From NCBI GenBank assembly GCA_017938145.1, contig JAGBCB010000034.1:1-64000 (forward strand): 64,000 bases of DNA, in the 5' to 3' direction. The notes beneath the pieces are model-generated. The model searched no databases and had not been told where the DNA came from. It was given only the letters and a program-made list of their open reading frames with translations. Within the stretch, counting starts at the first letter, position 1. Each line of letters starts with the position of its first letter. Shown here in pieces: positions 52,117 through 60,403 of this stretch. This stretch comes from Lachnospiraceae bacterium. GTDB lineage: Bacteria > Bacillota > Clostridia > Lachnospirales > Lachnospiraceae. A program made the position numbers and the translations under genes.

Positions 52117-52600
52117 CTTGCTCCACCATTCCTTTCTTCAGCTTCTCTTTTCCTCGATAAAAGGTAACCCGGGCCCAGTTTTCCGACTTTCCCATAATTT
52201 CACCGATTTCCTTAAAGGAAAGATTGCCGAATATTCGTTGATACATAACCTCTCTGTACGGCTCCGGACAGGAGTGTAACTGTTTCATTAAATCCACCCT
52301 GGCAAGGGTATCCATTGCATTCTGTTCTGCCGATTCCACCGAAAATTCGGCCTGCTCCAGTTCTTCCAACGTCTTCATTTCCGGATGCTTCCGCCGATAA
52401 CTTAGAAGCTGGTTCTTTGCAATGGCACACAGCCAGGTTGAAATTTTACAGCTTTCATCAAAGCGGTCAATGCTCTTTAACGCCTGATAAAAGGTTTCCT
52501 GGGTGAGTTCTTCCGCCAGGTCTTCGTCATGGGTTTTACTTAGCAGATATTTAAATACCGTCCGGGCATATTCCTGATAGATTTCCTCCATGGGCTGCAT
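52109..52600 (-). CDS. ECF-type RNA polymerase sigma factor
   Basis: This 163-aa group IV sigma factor has region 2 at about 5-70 (EYARTVFKYLLSKTHDEDLAEELTQETFYQALKSIDRFDESCKISTWLCAIAKNQLLSYRRK) and region 4 at about 105-158 (LHSCPEPYREVMYQRIFGNLSFKEIGEIMGKSENWARVTFYRGKEKLKKG). AGGAGGCGG precedes the ATG. It heads the 10-kb operon running to 42575, so it probably drives its own transcription together with anti-sigma, lipoproteins and permeases. Confidence 0.95.
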   Translation of the reverse strand: MQPMEEIYQEYARTVFKYLLSKTHDEDLAEELTQETFYQALKSIDRFDESCKISTWLCAIAKNQLLSYRRKHPEMKTLEELEQAEFSVESAEQNAMDTLARVDLMKQLHSCPEPYREVMYQRIFGNLSFKEIGEIMGKSENWARVTFYRGKEKLKKGMVEQDD

Positions 52601-52630
52601 CAGACCGCCTCCTTTCTTGCTGTTCTAATT

Positions 52631-52661
52631 CGTTAATGCTAAATTTTCAGGATTCGTTACA
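52631..52661 (-). promoter_or_regulatory. Candidate ECF autoregulated promoter
   Basis: On the minus strand TGTAAC (52656-52661) resembles an ECF -35 (AAC core), with TTAACG (52631-52636) about 19 bp downstream, ahead of the sigma factor SD. There is no good housekeeping promoter in this gap. The call is weak without other members of the regulon. Confidence 0.35.
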
Positions 52662-52673
52662 AAAAATTCAAAA

Positions 52674-52705
52674 AAAATTGCCGCACAACTTTGTACGGCA
52701 ATTTT
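52674..52705 (-). terminator. efp terminator
   Basis: AAAATTGCCG (52674-52683) and CGGCAATTTT (52696-52705) pair with an inner ACAA/TTGT extension, 28 nt after the EF-P stop. A long T run follows on the minus strand. Confidence 0.85.
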
Positions 52706-52733
52706 ATATTTACTGTAATTCAGTTTTTGAGCA

Positions 52734-53291
52734 TTATACTCTCTTCATGTATTCACCAGTTCTGGTGTCAATCTGAATTCTGTCGCCCTGCTCTACGAAT
52801 AATGGAACGTATACAGTTGCGCCTGTTTCAACTACAGCCGGTTTGGAAGCACCTGTTGCTGTGTCGCCCTTGAAACCTGGTTCTGTGTCTGTGATTTCAA
52901 GTTCTACAAAGAGAGGTGGTTCAATAGCGAATACCTGACCTGCGTGGGAAAGCATCTTAACCATTTCGTTTTCCTTAACGAACTTTAAGGAATCACCAAT
53001 CTGGTCTTCGGTCATAGCAATCTGGTCATATGTTTCAACGTTCATGAAGTGGAACATTTCGCCATCGCTGTATAAGTACTGCATGTCAGATCTTTCGATG
53101 TGAGCAGCCGGGAATTTTTCGGTTGGACGGAAAGTCTTTTCAATAATACCGCCGTTCTTGATGTTCTTTAATCTGGTTCTTACGAAAGCAGCGCCCTTAC
53201 CTGGCTTAACGTGCTGGAATTCGATAACCTGTACTACGTTACCTTCAATTTCAAGTGTGAGACCATTTCTAAAATCGCCTGCAGAAATCAT
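52734..53291 (-). CDS. efp: Elongation factor P
   Basis: EF-P relieves ribosome stalling at polyproline, which is pertinent here given the Pro-rich surface proteins in the window. The start at 53291 ([43 protein letters not shown]) follows AAGGAGGA; an in-frame upstream ATG has no SD. The 185-aa product contains the KOW-like N-domain with the tip lysine in PGKGAAF and two OB-fold domains ending in [13 protein letters not shown]. Confidence 0.97.
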   Translation of the reverse strand: MISAGDFRNGLTLEIEGNVVQVIEFQHVKPGKGAAFVRTRLKNIKNGGIIEKTFRPTEKFPAAHIERSDMQYLYSDGEMFHFMNVETYDQIAMTEDQIGDSLKFVKENEMVKMLSHAGQVFAIEPPLFVELEITDTEPGFKGDTATGASKPAVVETGATVYVPLFVEQGDRIQIDTRTGEYMKRV

Positions 53292-53346
53292 GTATAAATC
53301 CTCCTTAAAATGCATATAAATGCTGTGTGCATAATAAACTTATCAT

Positions 53347-53375
53347 AGTATAACCTAAAACAGGAAATTTTTCAA
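53347..53375 (-). promoter_or_regulatory. efp promoter
   Basis: On the minus strand TTGAAA (53370-53375) and TATACT (53347-53352) with 17 bp between, just after the pepP-type gene's stop. Confidence 0.75.
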
Positions 53376-53383
53376 CATATTTT

Positions 53384-54457
53384 TTATAATTCTATCAATT
53401 CTTTCTTAGAATATGTCAAATTCTCGTATCCGTTCTCAGTCATAACCACCATATCTTCGATTCTGACGCCGCCAAAGTCCGGAATATAAATGCCCGGCTC
53501 CACGGTCATAATCATGCCTGCTTCAACAATATCCTCTTCTATCATGGAGAACCTTGGATTTTCGTGAATTTCCAAACCAACGCTGTGACCGAGGCCGTGG
53601 CCGAAGTAACCTTCATAGCCTGCGCCGTAAATGACATCTCTGGCAACCTTATCATATGCCTTGCCAGGCATTCCCGGCTTTAACATATCAAGCACCGCCA
53701 GCTGTGCCTTCAACACGGTATTATAAATTTCCTTCTGCTTCTCATTTGCCTTGCCAACCACAACGGTTCTGGTCATATCGGAGCAATAACCGTTATACAT
53801 GCAGCCAAAGTCCATGGTGACAAAATCACCGGATTCAATCTTTTTGTGACCCGGCTCCGCATGAGGCTTGGACGAATTAACCCCGGACGCCACAATAGAC
53901 TCAAAGCTTAACTTGTCCGCACCGTTCATCTTCATGATGTACTCTAACTTTGCAGCGACTTCCAGCTCTGTTACACCCGGCTTTAACTCCTTTAAAATTT
54001 CCTCAAAGGCAATGTCACCGATGTGCTCTGCCTGACGGTGAAGCGCAATTTCTTCAGCAGTCTTAATTCGACGGAGGTCTGCCAGCTCTCCGCCCAGAGG
54101 AACCAGCTCTTTTACCGCAAGACGCGCCTTTAATCCTTCATATGTGCTGTAACGCACCTGATTTGCTTCAAAACCTAAGGTTTCAATGTTTTCTGCGGTA
54201 AGCACATGATTCAGCACCTTGCAGTAATCTCTTGCCGCATCCACTTCCACCACGGCATAATCCGGTGCCTGGGCAGTTGCCGCAATGGTGTAGCGGGAAT
54301 CGGTAAACAACGTTTTTGAGTTCTTTGTAATTAAAAGATAACCGGTAGCTCCGGTAAATCCGGAAAGATAGCGCATGTTATAACCGTCGGAAACCAGTAC
54401 CGCGTCCAACTTTTTTTCTGTTAATAGCTTTTGCAGCTTTTCATATCTGATTTGCAT
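53384..54457 (-). CDS. M24 family Xaa-Pro aminopeptidase
   Basis: The 357-aa peptidase removes N-terminal residues before proline. It has a creatinase-like N-domain (about 1-125) and a pita-bread catalytic domain with the five metal ligands: MDFGCMYNGYCSDMTR (two Asp), GHGLGHSVGLEIHENPRF (His), TVEPGIYIPDFGGVRIEDM (two Glu). The SD is weak (AGGAT). It is the last gene of the yqeG-like/aroK/aroQ run and lies directly before the efp promoter, the common pepP-efp order in Firmicutes. Confidence 0.94.
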   Translation of the reverse strand: MQIRYEKLQKLLTEKKLDAVLVSDGYNMRYLSGFTGATGYLLITKNSKTLFTDSRYTIAATAQAPDYAVVEVDAARDYCKVLNHVLTAENIETLGFEANQVRYSTYEGLKARLAVKELVPLGGELADLRRIKTAEEIALHRQAEHIGDIAFEEILKELKPGVTELEVAAKLEYIMKMNGADKLSFESIVASGVNSSKPHAEPGHKKIESGDFVTMDFGCMYNGYCSDMTRTVVVGKANEKQKEIYNTVLKAQLAVLDMLKPGMPGKAYDKVARDVIYGAGYEGYFGHGLGHSVGLEIHENPRFSMIEEDIVEAGMIMTVEPGIYIPDFGGVRIEDMVVMTENGYENLTYSKKELIEL

Positions 54458-54476
54458 GAAAATAATCCTGCCTTTC

Positions 54477-54911
54477 TTACTTACATAATTCCTTCATGGC
54501 GTCCATGGCAAGGAAGTATCCGTTTAAACCAAGACCCAGGATTTCACCGGTACACACCGGAGTAATCACGGACTTGTGACGGAATTCTTCTCTCTTATAC
54601 ACGTTGGAAATATGCACTTCAATCTTTGGCACCTCGATGGAAGCCAGCGCATCCCGGATGGCAATACTGTAATGGGCATAAGCACCCGGATTGATGATAA
54701 TGCCGTCGGTTTTATCAAAATATGCCTTCTGGATGCGGTCGATGATAGCGCCTTCGCCGTTATTCTGGAAACACTCTAACTCAATACCGTCCTGCTTTGC
54801 CTTTTCCTGAAGGCGTTCTACTAACCCTTCATAAGACTCGCTGCCGTAAATTCCTTTTTCCCTGATTCCAAGGAAATTTAAATTTGGTCCGTTAATTACT
54901 AATAATTTCAT
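54477..54911 (-). CDS. aroQ: Type II 3-dehydroquinate dehydratase
   Basis: AroQ dehydrates 3-dehydroquinate to 3-dehydroshikimate in aromatic amino acid synthesis. The 144-aa length is typical. Visible motifs are NGPNLNFLGIREKGIYG (catalytic Tyr and Arg region), NPGAYAHYSIAIRDAL (active-site His) and EVHISNVYKREEFRHKSV. AGGAGGAT precedes the ATG. It is co-oriented with aroK, 30 nt away, which catalyses a later step of the same pathway. Confidence 0.97.
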   Translation of the reverse strand: MKLLVINGPNLNFLGIREKGIYGSESYEGLVERLQEKAKQDGIELECFQNNGEGAIIDRIQKAYFDKTDGIIINPGAYAHYSIAIRDALASIEVPKIEVHISNVYKREEFRHKSVITPVCTGEILGLGLNGYFLAMDAMKELCK

Positions 54912-54941
54912 GGCAATCCTCCTGTTTATATTTTCAAAAAC

Positions 54942-55463
54942 TTATTTCAGTAATTTTTCAATCTGACAAATGATTTCATAAAAGGACATGTTGTCAGTCT
55001 GCAGTACTAAATCTGCGGTAGCCTCATATACCGGACCGCGGATGGCCAGCATAGTTTCAATTTTTTCCCGCAGGTCACCGTTTTTTAATAATGGTCTGGC
55101 AGTATCTCCGGATAAACGCTTCATCAAGGTGTCGGTCTCGGCTTTTAAATAAATAACTGTTCCCAGTTCCTTTAAAAGCTCTGCATTGCCTTCCTTCATG
55201 GGAAGTCCGCCGCCGGTGGCAATAATATTGCCCTTTGGTTCCGCAATCAATTTACGGATGGTCTCGGTTTCTTTTTCCCTGAAATACTGCTCTCCCTTTT
55301 CTTCAAAGAGCTTGGAAATGGTCACGCCCTCTTCTTTTTCTATTAAGGCATCCGTATCCAGAAAGTTGTATTCCACCGCTTTTGCAGCCTTACGGCCAAC
55401 CGTACTTTTTCCGCTGCCCATATATCCGATTAGTATAATATTTCTGTTTTTATCTGGTTTCAT
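54942..55463 (-). CDS. aroK: Shikimate kinase
   Basis: The 173-aa kinase phosphorylates shikimate. It has the P-loop GYMGSGKSTVGRKAA (about 14-28), the shikimate-binding LDTDALIEKEEG and GGGLPMKEGNAELL, and the lid SGDTARPLLKN. Its start overlaps the upstream phosphatase gene by 14 nt and the SD is GAAAGAGA. Confidence 0.95.
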   Translation of the reverse strand: MKPDKNRNIILIGYMGSGKSTVGRKAAKAVEYNFLDTDALIEKEEGVTISKLFEEKGEQYFREKETETIRKLIAEPKGNIIATGGGLPMKEGNAELLKELGTVIYLKAETDTLMKRLSGDTARPLLKNGDLREKIETMLAIRGPVYEATADLVLQTDNMSFYEIICQIEKLLK

Positions 55464-55962
55464 TCTTTTGTTTCTCTTTCCGGTAAAAATAAAGGATTGG
55501 CTTTTCCAAATAGCGTTTTAACACAATCTGGATTTCTTCGTGAAGGTCGATTGGCTCCACCAGCCAGGACTCAATGCCGGTGCGCTTGGCACCCCATACA
55601 TCCGTAAAGAGCTGGTCGCCCACAAATACGGTAGTTTCCTTTGTGGAACCCATTTTTTCCATGGCCCGCTCGTAGCCTCCCCGGCCCGGTTTCCCAGCCT
55701 TATAAATATAATCCACTCGGATTTTTTCGTTAAACATTTTCACCCGTTCTTCTTTATTGTTGGAAAGAAGACACACACGGAATCCGATGTTTTTTAAACG
55801 TTCCATCAAAGCGATGGCCCGTTCTGTTGCCGGCTTTCCATGCTCCGTTAAAGTGTTATCGATATCAAAAATCAAAGCCCGGATGCCACGCTCATACAGC
55901 TCCTCGTAGGGAATATCATAAGCAGAAACACTGGTTTGGTCCGGATAAAAGGTCTTTAACAT
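55450..55962 (-). CDS. YqeG-like HAD phosphatase
   Basis: The 170-aa protein belongs to the YqeG HAD-IIIA family: FDIDNTLTEHGKPAT (catalytic Asp-x-Asp), LLSNNKEERVKMF and VFVGDQLFTDVWGAKRTG. The family acts on phosphorylated small molecules, possibly phosphatidylglycerophosphate in some members; the substrate here is not shown. It heads the aroK/aroQ/peptidase run. AGGAGAC precedes the ATG. Confidence 0.9.
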   Translation of the reverse strand: MLKTFYPDQTSVSAYDIPYEELYERGIRALIFDIDNTLTEHGKPATERAIALMERLKNIGFRVCLLSNNKEERVKMFNEKIRVDYIYKAGKPGRGGYERAMEKMGSTKETTVFVGDQLFTDVWGAKRTGIESWLVEPIDLHEEIQIVLKRYLEKPILYFYRKEKQKNETR

Positions 55963-56070
55963 AGTAGTCTCCTGTTGAATTTATTCTTACAACACAGTAA
56001 TTCTAACACAATCTTTTTCCTCATTCAACCTCTGGTTTTTCATTTGTTAAAACATAAACAATTTTTCCTC

Positions 56071-56120
56071 TTGTCTAAATTGAAAAATACTGTTATAATG
56101 CCTATGTAAACACTTACATA
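56071..56120 (+). promoter_or_regulatory. kduD promoter with TGTAA-N4-TTACA operator
   Basis: TTGTCT (56071-56076) and TATAAT (56094-56099) have 17 bp spacing. TATGTAAACACTTACATA (56103-56120) has 7-bp arms (TATGTAA/TTACATA) over the start site. Its core TGTAA-N4-TTACA is the same as in front of uxaB. Confidence 0.75.
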
Positions 56121-56140
56121 AGGAAACAAGGAGGATTACC

Positions 56141-56941
56141 ATGGATTACTTAAAACAGTTTTCCCTCGAAGGAAAAATCGCTTTAGTTACCGGTGCTTCT
56201 TACGGTATCGGTTTTGCAATCGCCAGTGCTTATGCTAAGGCCGGCGCTACCATTGTATTCAACGACATCAAGCAGGAGCTGGTTGACAAGGGCTTAGCAG
56301 CTTATGAAGAGCTTGGCATCAAGGCTCACGGTTACGTTTGTGACGTTACCAACGAAGAACAGGTTGCTGCATTAATTGCTCAGATTGAAAAAGAAGTTGG
56401 CGTTATCGACATCCTCGTTAACAATGCCGGCATCATCAAGAGAATTCCAATGTGCGAAATGACCGCTGCTGAATTCAGACAGGTTATCGACGTTGACTTA
56501 AATGCTCCTTTCATCATGGCAAAGGCAGTTCTTCCTAGCATGATTAAGAAGGGCCACGGTAAGATTATTAACATCTGTTCCATGATGAGTGAACTTGGCC
56601 GCGAAACCGTTTCCGCATACGCTGCGGCTAAGGGTGGCTTAAAGATGCTCACCAAGAATATCTGCTCCGAGTACGGTAAGTACAACATCCAGTGTAACGG
56701 TATCGGACCTGGTTACATTGCAACTCCTCAGACTGCTCCTCTCCGTGAGATTCAGCCTGACGGTTCCAGACATCCGTTTGACCAGTTCATTATCGCTAAG
56801 ACTCCTCAGGAACGTTGGGGCGAAGCTGATGACCTTGCAGGTCCTGCAGTATTCCTTGCTTCCGATGCTTCCAACTTCGTAAACGGCCATATCCTTTACG
56901 TAGACGGCGGTATTTTGGCTTATATCGGTAAGCAGCCGTAA
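56141..56941 (+). CDS. kduD: 2-deoxy-D-gluconate 3-dehydrogenase / DKII reductase
   Basis: KduD reduces 2,5-diketo-3-deoxygluconate to KDG, the step after KduI. The 266-aa short-chain dehydrogenase has the cofactor motif VTGASYGIGFAIASAYAKAG, NNAGIIKR, the catalytic Ser in INICSMMSELG and YAAAK. Gluconate 5-dehydrogenases are close relatives, but the shared operator with uxaB and the presence of kduI favour KduD. CAAGGAGGA lies before the ATG. It is a single-gene unit with its own terminator, apart from the main uronate island. Confidence 0.9.
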   Translation: MDYLKQFSLEGKIALVTGASYGIGFAIASAYAKAGATIVFNDIKQELVDKGLAAYEELGIKAHGYVCDVTNEEQVAALIAQIEKEVGVIDILVNNAGIIKRIPMCEMTAAEFRQVIDVDLNAPFIMAKAVLPSMIKKGHGKIINICSMMSELGRETVSAYAAAKGGLKMLTKNICSEYGKYNIQCNGIGPGYIATPQTAPLREIQPDGSRHPFDQFIIAKTPQERWGEADDLAGPAVFLASDASNFVNGHILYVDGGILAYIGKQP

Positions 56942-56953
56942 GTAAAAAATAAT

Positions 56954-56999
56954 AATCCGGCGCTTGTTCCCTTTTAATGGTAAGGAACAGCGCCGGATT
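56954..56999 (+). terminator. kduD terminator
   Basis: AATCCGGCGC (56954-56963) pairs with GCGCCGGATT (56990-56999), with an inner GTTCC/GGAAC extension and TTATTTTTT after it. The loop contains ATGGTAAG as in the pyrI terminator. Confidence 0.9.
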
Positions 57000-57065
57000 T
57001 TATTTTTTATGTACGAAAAGGCTTCTTGATTAATTCTTCATATGCAATAGGTTTTCGGATAAAGA

Positions 57066-58340
57066 TTAGAACACCTTCATACCGCTAAGGATTGCCTTCT
57101 TAGGACCAATGTATCGGTCATGGACTGCTGTTTCTTTTGCCAGGCGGATACTACTTAACACCTCGCTAAGCTTACCGGTAATGGAAATTCCGGTTACCGG
57201 GGTAATTGTCTGACCGTCGTTATAGTATGCGAGACGAACCTCGCCGCCGATGTAGTCATTATAAGCATCTACCTGCAGGCCGGACATGGATACTACTTCA
57301 AGATAAGGTGCCTTTGTTAAGCACTTTGGGCAAGCGGTTCCCGGTTCTACGGTAAGACATCCGAGGCTGCCGGTTGGCTTTTCTCCGAGGTACTGGCCAA
57401 AGCGGTTGGAACCGAAGTAATTGATTGCCTTTCCTTCTTCGATAATCTTAATGTCTGTCAGATTCATACCGTCGGCATCAAACTTTGCACTGGCAATGTT
57501 ACCTTCTGCCTCGCCTTTCATGGTAATGGTGATGGCATCGCCGGATAAATCCTTCTGAATCATGTCTCCCTTGCTATGTACGTTGGACTTTGCATACACT
57601 CCGTAGTAGCTCAAATCGTAGGCTAATGTGGAAAACAGCTCTGATAACTCCAGTTTATTTAAAATGACACTGCCTGCAATTTCTGTTTCCGGTTTCTTTG
57701 CTTCGTATCTTGCCTTTACTTCCCGGAGTTTTTCTTCGATTTCCGCAGTAATTACCGCTTCATCCAGAGTACTGAAATTATACTGCTGATACAGTTCCAC
57801 GCTTTCTTCCTTGCCGTTGTAGGTTGGAATTGCTTCTACCATGGCACTGTACTTTACCTGGATCTTATTTACGCCGTTACTGTTTGCCACAGTAATGGTG
57901 TTGCGGTTTACAAACACTTCCACGGAATTTAACGCTGTGCCCTCTTCTGCTTCTGCCTTAAATACGGCATTTGCAACAGTTCCCGCAATTTCATTTAAAG
58001 AATAGTTTGAAAAATTACTCTCTACCTGATACTTGCCCTCTCCCGCTTCCGGAAGCTCGTAGCTTTGATTTTCAATAAGCAAGGCCTTTTCCACTGCGGT
58101 TTCAATCAAGGTATCCAATTCCTCTTCGGTAGTGGACGGATATACGATAAAGGAGGAATCTCCCTTAAACTCTCCATGCTTTACATACACGGTAACTTCT
58201 TTATCGCAGGTATTGGTTCTTCTGGTGGTTTCCAGCTTGCCCTTTACAAAGAAAAGCTGGTAGCTTTCTTTCTGAGTCAAATTGATTTTGTACTCATCCA
58301 CCCGCTGATTCTTTTTTAAACACTCAATAATTTTAATCAT
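57066..58340 (-). CDS. pmbA: PmbA/TldE-type metalloprotease subunit
   Basis: This 424-aa protein is the non-catalytic partner that forms the TldD/TldE heterodimer, which trims unfolded or modified peptides. N-terminal alpha/beta region (about 1-190) and C-terminal barrel (PTGSLGCLTVEPGTACPKCLTKAPYLEVVSMSGLQVDAYNDYIGGEVRLAYYNDG). It has no HExxxH motif, as expected for TldE. Its ATG overlaps the tldD stop by 4 nt (ATGA), indicating coupled translation. It converges with kduD across the kduD terminator. Confidence 0.88.
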   Translation of the reverse strand: MIKIIECLKKNQRVDEYKINLTQKESYQLFFVKGKLETTRRTNTCDKEVTVYVKHGEFKGDSSFIVYPSTTEEELDTLIETAVEKALLIENQSYELPEAGEGKYQVESNFSNYSLNEIAGTVANAVFKAEAEEGTALNSVEVFVNRNTITVANSNGVNKIQVKYSAMVEAIPTYNGKEESVELYQQYNFSTLDEAVITAEIEEKLREVKARYEAKKPETEIAGSVILNKLELSELFSTLAYDLSYYGVYAKSNVHSKGDMIQKDLSGDAITITMKGEAEGNIASAKFDADGMNLTDIKIIEEGKAINYFGSNRFGQYLGEKPTGSLGCLTVEPGTACPKCLTKAPYLEVVSMSGLQVDAYNDYIGGEVRLAYYNDGQTITPVTGISITGKLSEVLSSIRLAKETAVHDRYIGPKKAILSGMKVF

Positions 58341-59740
58341 CCTAACTTCACCCTAACCTTTAAAGCAGGACCGCCGTCGCTGACGCGAACCCACTCCTTA
58401 TAGCCCTTTCCGCAATGTCCTAAACCACTGATTTCAAAATCATCGGAAACCATGGAGATTGACTTTAATAAATCCGGCACATAACCGCTCATAACCACCG
58501 GAGACACCCAATTGTCGGTAAGCTTGCCATCCACGATTTCGATGCCGTATTCCGCCACGCACTGGATTGCCCAGTTCTTTGGGTCCTCCATGCCGTTGTT
58601 GGTTTCAAACAGCATATAACCGTGGTCGATGCTCTTAATCATATCTTCCAGCTTATCGGTACCCTTTTCAAAGAAGGTGTTGGTCATTCTTGCGTATGCT
58701 TTTTTGCGGGTGGATTCTCTTCGGCCGTTACCGGTTGGTGCTGTGCCAAGCTGGGTTGCAGATGCCAAATCAGAAAGTCCGGTAACTAAAATACCGTCCT
58801 TAATAATCTGGGTATCGCCCGCCAGTACGCCGTCATCATCAAAGAAGTAAGAAGCCACGCTTAAGGTGGAGGCAGCTCCGTCTCTCATGTTGCAGATTGG
58901 GGATGCCACATAATCGCCCACATACTTCTTTGCCAGTGCTCTGTCCTTTACAAACTGGTCCATTTCCACACCATGGCCAAAGGCCTCATGGGCAATTAAT
59001 CCGGTGATGGACGGAGCTGTAATTACATCATAAATGCCCGGTTCAATTGGCTTTGCCAGAGTCAGCATATGTGCCTTTTTCACCAGCTTATCCATCTTGC
59101 TCGGAAGCTTCTCAAGCACCGCCGCAAGTGTAGGGTCGCCTTCGCTTTCAAAGGACTGGATAGTCTTTTCGTTCTCGTTATAAATGGCTACGATAATTCC
59201 GCTTGCCCAGGTATAGTTCTGGTCCAGTTCACGGTTCTCAGAGATGAACAGCTTGGACACTTCCATTTTGCCAAGGCGCACCATAGCATTTAAAATATGC
59301 TCCGATTTACCCGCCAATGTCTTACAGGTTTCCTTACAAAAATCAAGAAGCTCCTTGTCAGTATAGTTCTCGAAATCGCCCTCTCTTACAAAGGATTTTA
59401 CCAAAGGCTCATCCGTAAGAATCACCTCATCAATGGTATTTGCCTTTAAGGAATCTTCCAGTTCCAGGGAACTTACAATTTCCTTTGCAAGCGCCGGAAT
59501 ATCTCCGGAAATATCATCCAGGGAATACTCGTAAAACTCCCGTCCGTTGCTCATTTTGATAACAAATCCGCATTCCATATCGGAACCCGGGTCAATGTTG
59601 GAGGTATTACTGTCTACGCTGATATCCGTAGCTTTAATATCCACACCAAGCACACTGACATACTGATAATTTTTCTTTAATTCCGCCACAAGTTGCTTAA
59701 TTTCACCGCGTTTGGAATCAAGATACTTTGAAAAACCCAT
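58337..59740 (-). CDS. tldD: TldD metalloprotease
   Basis: The start at 59740 (MGFSKYLDSKRGEIKQLV) follows AAGGAAAC; an in-frame extension to 59803 would run through the promoter. The 467-aa product is the catalytic TldD subunit with the zinc site HEAFGH (within GLIAHEAFGHGVEMDQ) and the later conserved GRRESTRKKAYARMTNTFFE. TldD/TldE pairs process peptide antibiotics and antitoxins in several bacteria, which is relevant because the window encodes a small pro-peptide. Confidence 0.93.
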   Translation of the reverse strand: MGFSKYLDSKRGEIKQLVAELKKNYQYVSVLGVDIKATDISVDSNTSNIDPGSDMECGFVIKMSNGREFYEYSLDDISGDIPALAKEIVSSLELEDSLKANTIDEVILTDEPLVKSFVREGDFENYTDKELLDFCKETCKTLAGKSEHILNAMVRLGKMEVSKLFISENRELDQNYTWASGIIVAIYNENEKTIQSFESEGDPTLAAVLEKLPSKMDKLVKKAHMLTLAKPIEPGIYDVITAPSITGLIAHEAFGHGVEMDQFVKDRALAKKYVGDYVASPICNMRDGAASTLSVASYFFDDDGVLAGDTQIIKDGILVTGLSDLASATQLGTAPTGNGRRESTRKKAYARMTNTFFEKGTDKLEDMIKSIDHGYMLFETNNGMEDPKNWAIQCVAEYGIEIVDGKLTDNWVSPVVMSGYVPDLLKSISMVSDDFEISGLGHCGKGYKEWVRVSDGGPALKVRVKLG

Positions 59741-59774
59741 GTCTTTAGTTTCCTTTCTGCTTTTAGATACATAT

Positions 59775-59803
59775 AGAATACTGTTATTGCCGAATCCTGT
59801 CAA
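59775..59803 (-). promoter_or_regulatory. tldD promoter
   Basis: On the minus strand TTGACA (59798-59803) and TATTCT (59775-59780) with 17 bp spacing, 35 nt before the chosen ATG. Confidence 0.75.
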
Positions 59804-59835
59804 TCATACAAACCTACCATGGCGTCATTTTAACT

Positions 59836-60387
59836 TTACTGTTTCCTGGTATATTTCGTCCCTTCCCTCTTCATAATCCCTTCAGAAATCATATCACGTC
59901 GGATGGTGCAATAATCCTCAAAAAATGCTTCAATCTTCTCGTTTACCTCAGTTTCGTCGTAAGTCTTCCCTACTTCAAACACCTTGGCAATCTCTTCTAA
60001 ACAAATACGCTCCTTCTTCCGCTGTGCCGGAATCGATTTTAACTTACCATATTCAAAGAACGCGGAAATCACCTTTTTGCGGTAGGCTTCTTCTCTCTGC
60101 TTCTGCTCATCCGCTTCATCGGATTCCTCTTTAATGATATCCAAAATGTTGGTCATGAAGACCTCTTTGCGAATGGAGTACATGGTATAGTACTGCTCTT
60201 TTCTGGAAGTAACCGCCCCTGCATCCTCCAGTTTCTTTAAATGAAAGGAAATGGTTGCCGGAGTGAGGTCAAGCCGCTCTGCCAGCCGCTCCACATACAT
60301 TTCCTCTTTCACCAGGGATTTTAAAATCTGCAGTCTGGACTTATCTGCCAGACATTTAAACAATTTAATTGCATCTGCTTCTAACAT
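59836..60387 (-). CDS. ArsR-type HTH regulator with DUF2087
   Basis: The 183-aa protein has an ArsR winged helix at about 5-75 (IKLFKCLADKSRLQILKSLVKEEMYVERLAERLDLTPATISFHLKKLEDAGAVTSRKEQYYTMY) and a C-terminal DUF2087 domain (about 105-180: VISAFFEYGKLKSIPAQRKKERICLEEIAKVFEVGKTYDETEVNEKI...). No metal-binding ELCVCDL-type motif is present, so the inducer is not a typical metal. It is downstream of a 111-aa gene in a two-gene unit whose promoter is flanked by two matching operator-like repeats, implying autoregulation. SD AGGTGAGA. Confidence 0.9.
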   Translation of the reverse strand: MLEADAIKLFKCLADKSRLQILKSLVKEEMYVERLAERLDLTPATISFHLKKLEDAGAVTSRKEQYYTMYSIRKEVFMTNILDIIKEESDEADEQKQREEAYRKKVISAFFEYGKLKSIPAQRKKERICLEEIAKVFEVGKTYDETEVNEKIEAFFEDYCTIRRDMISEGIMKREGTKYTRKQ

Positions 60388-60403
60388 ATTCTCACCTACC
60401 CTC

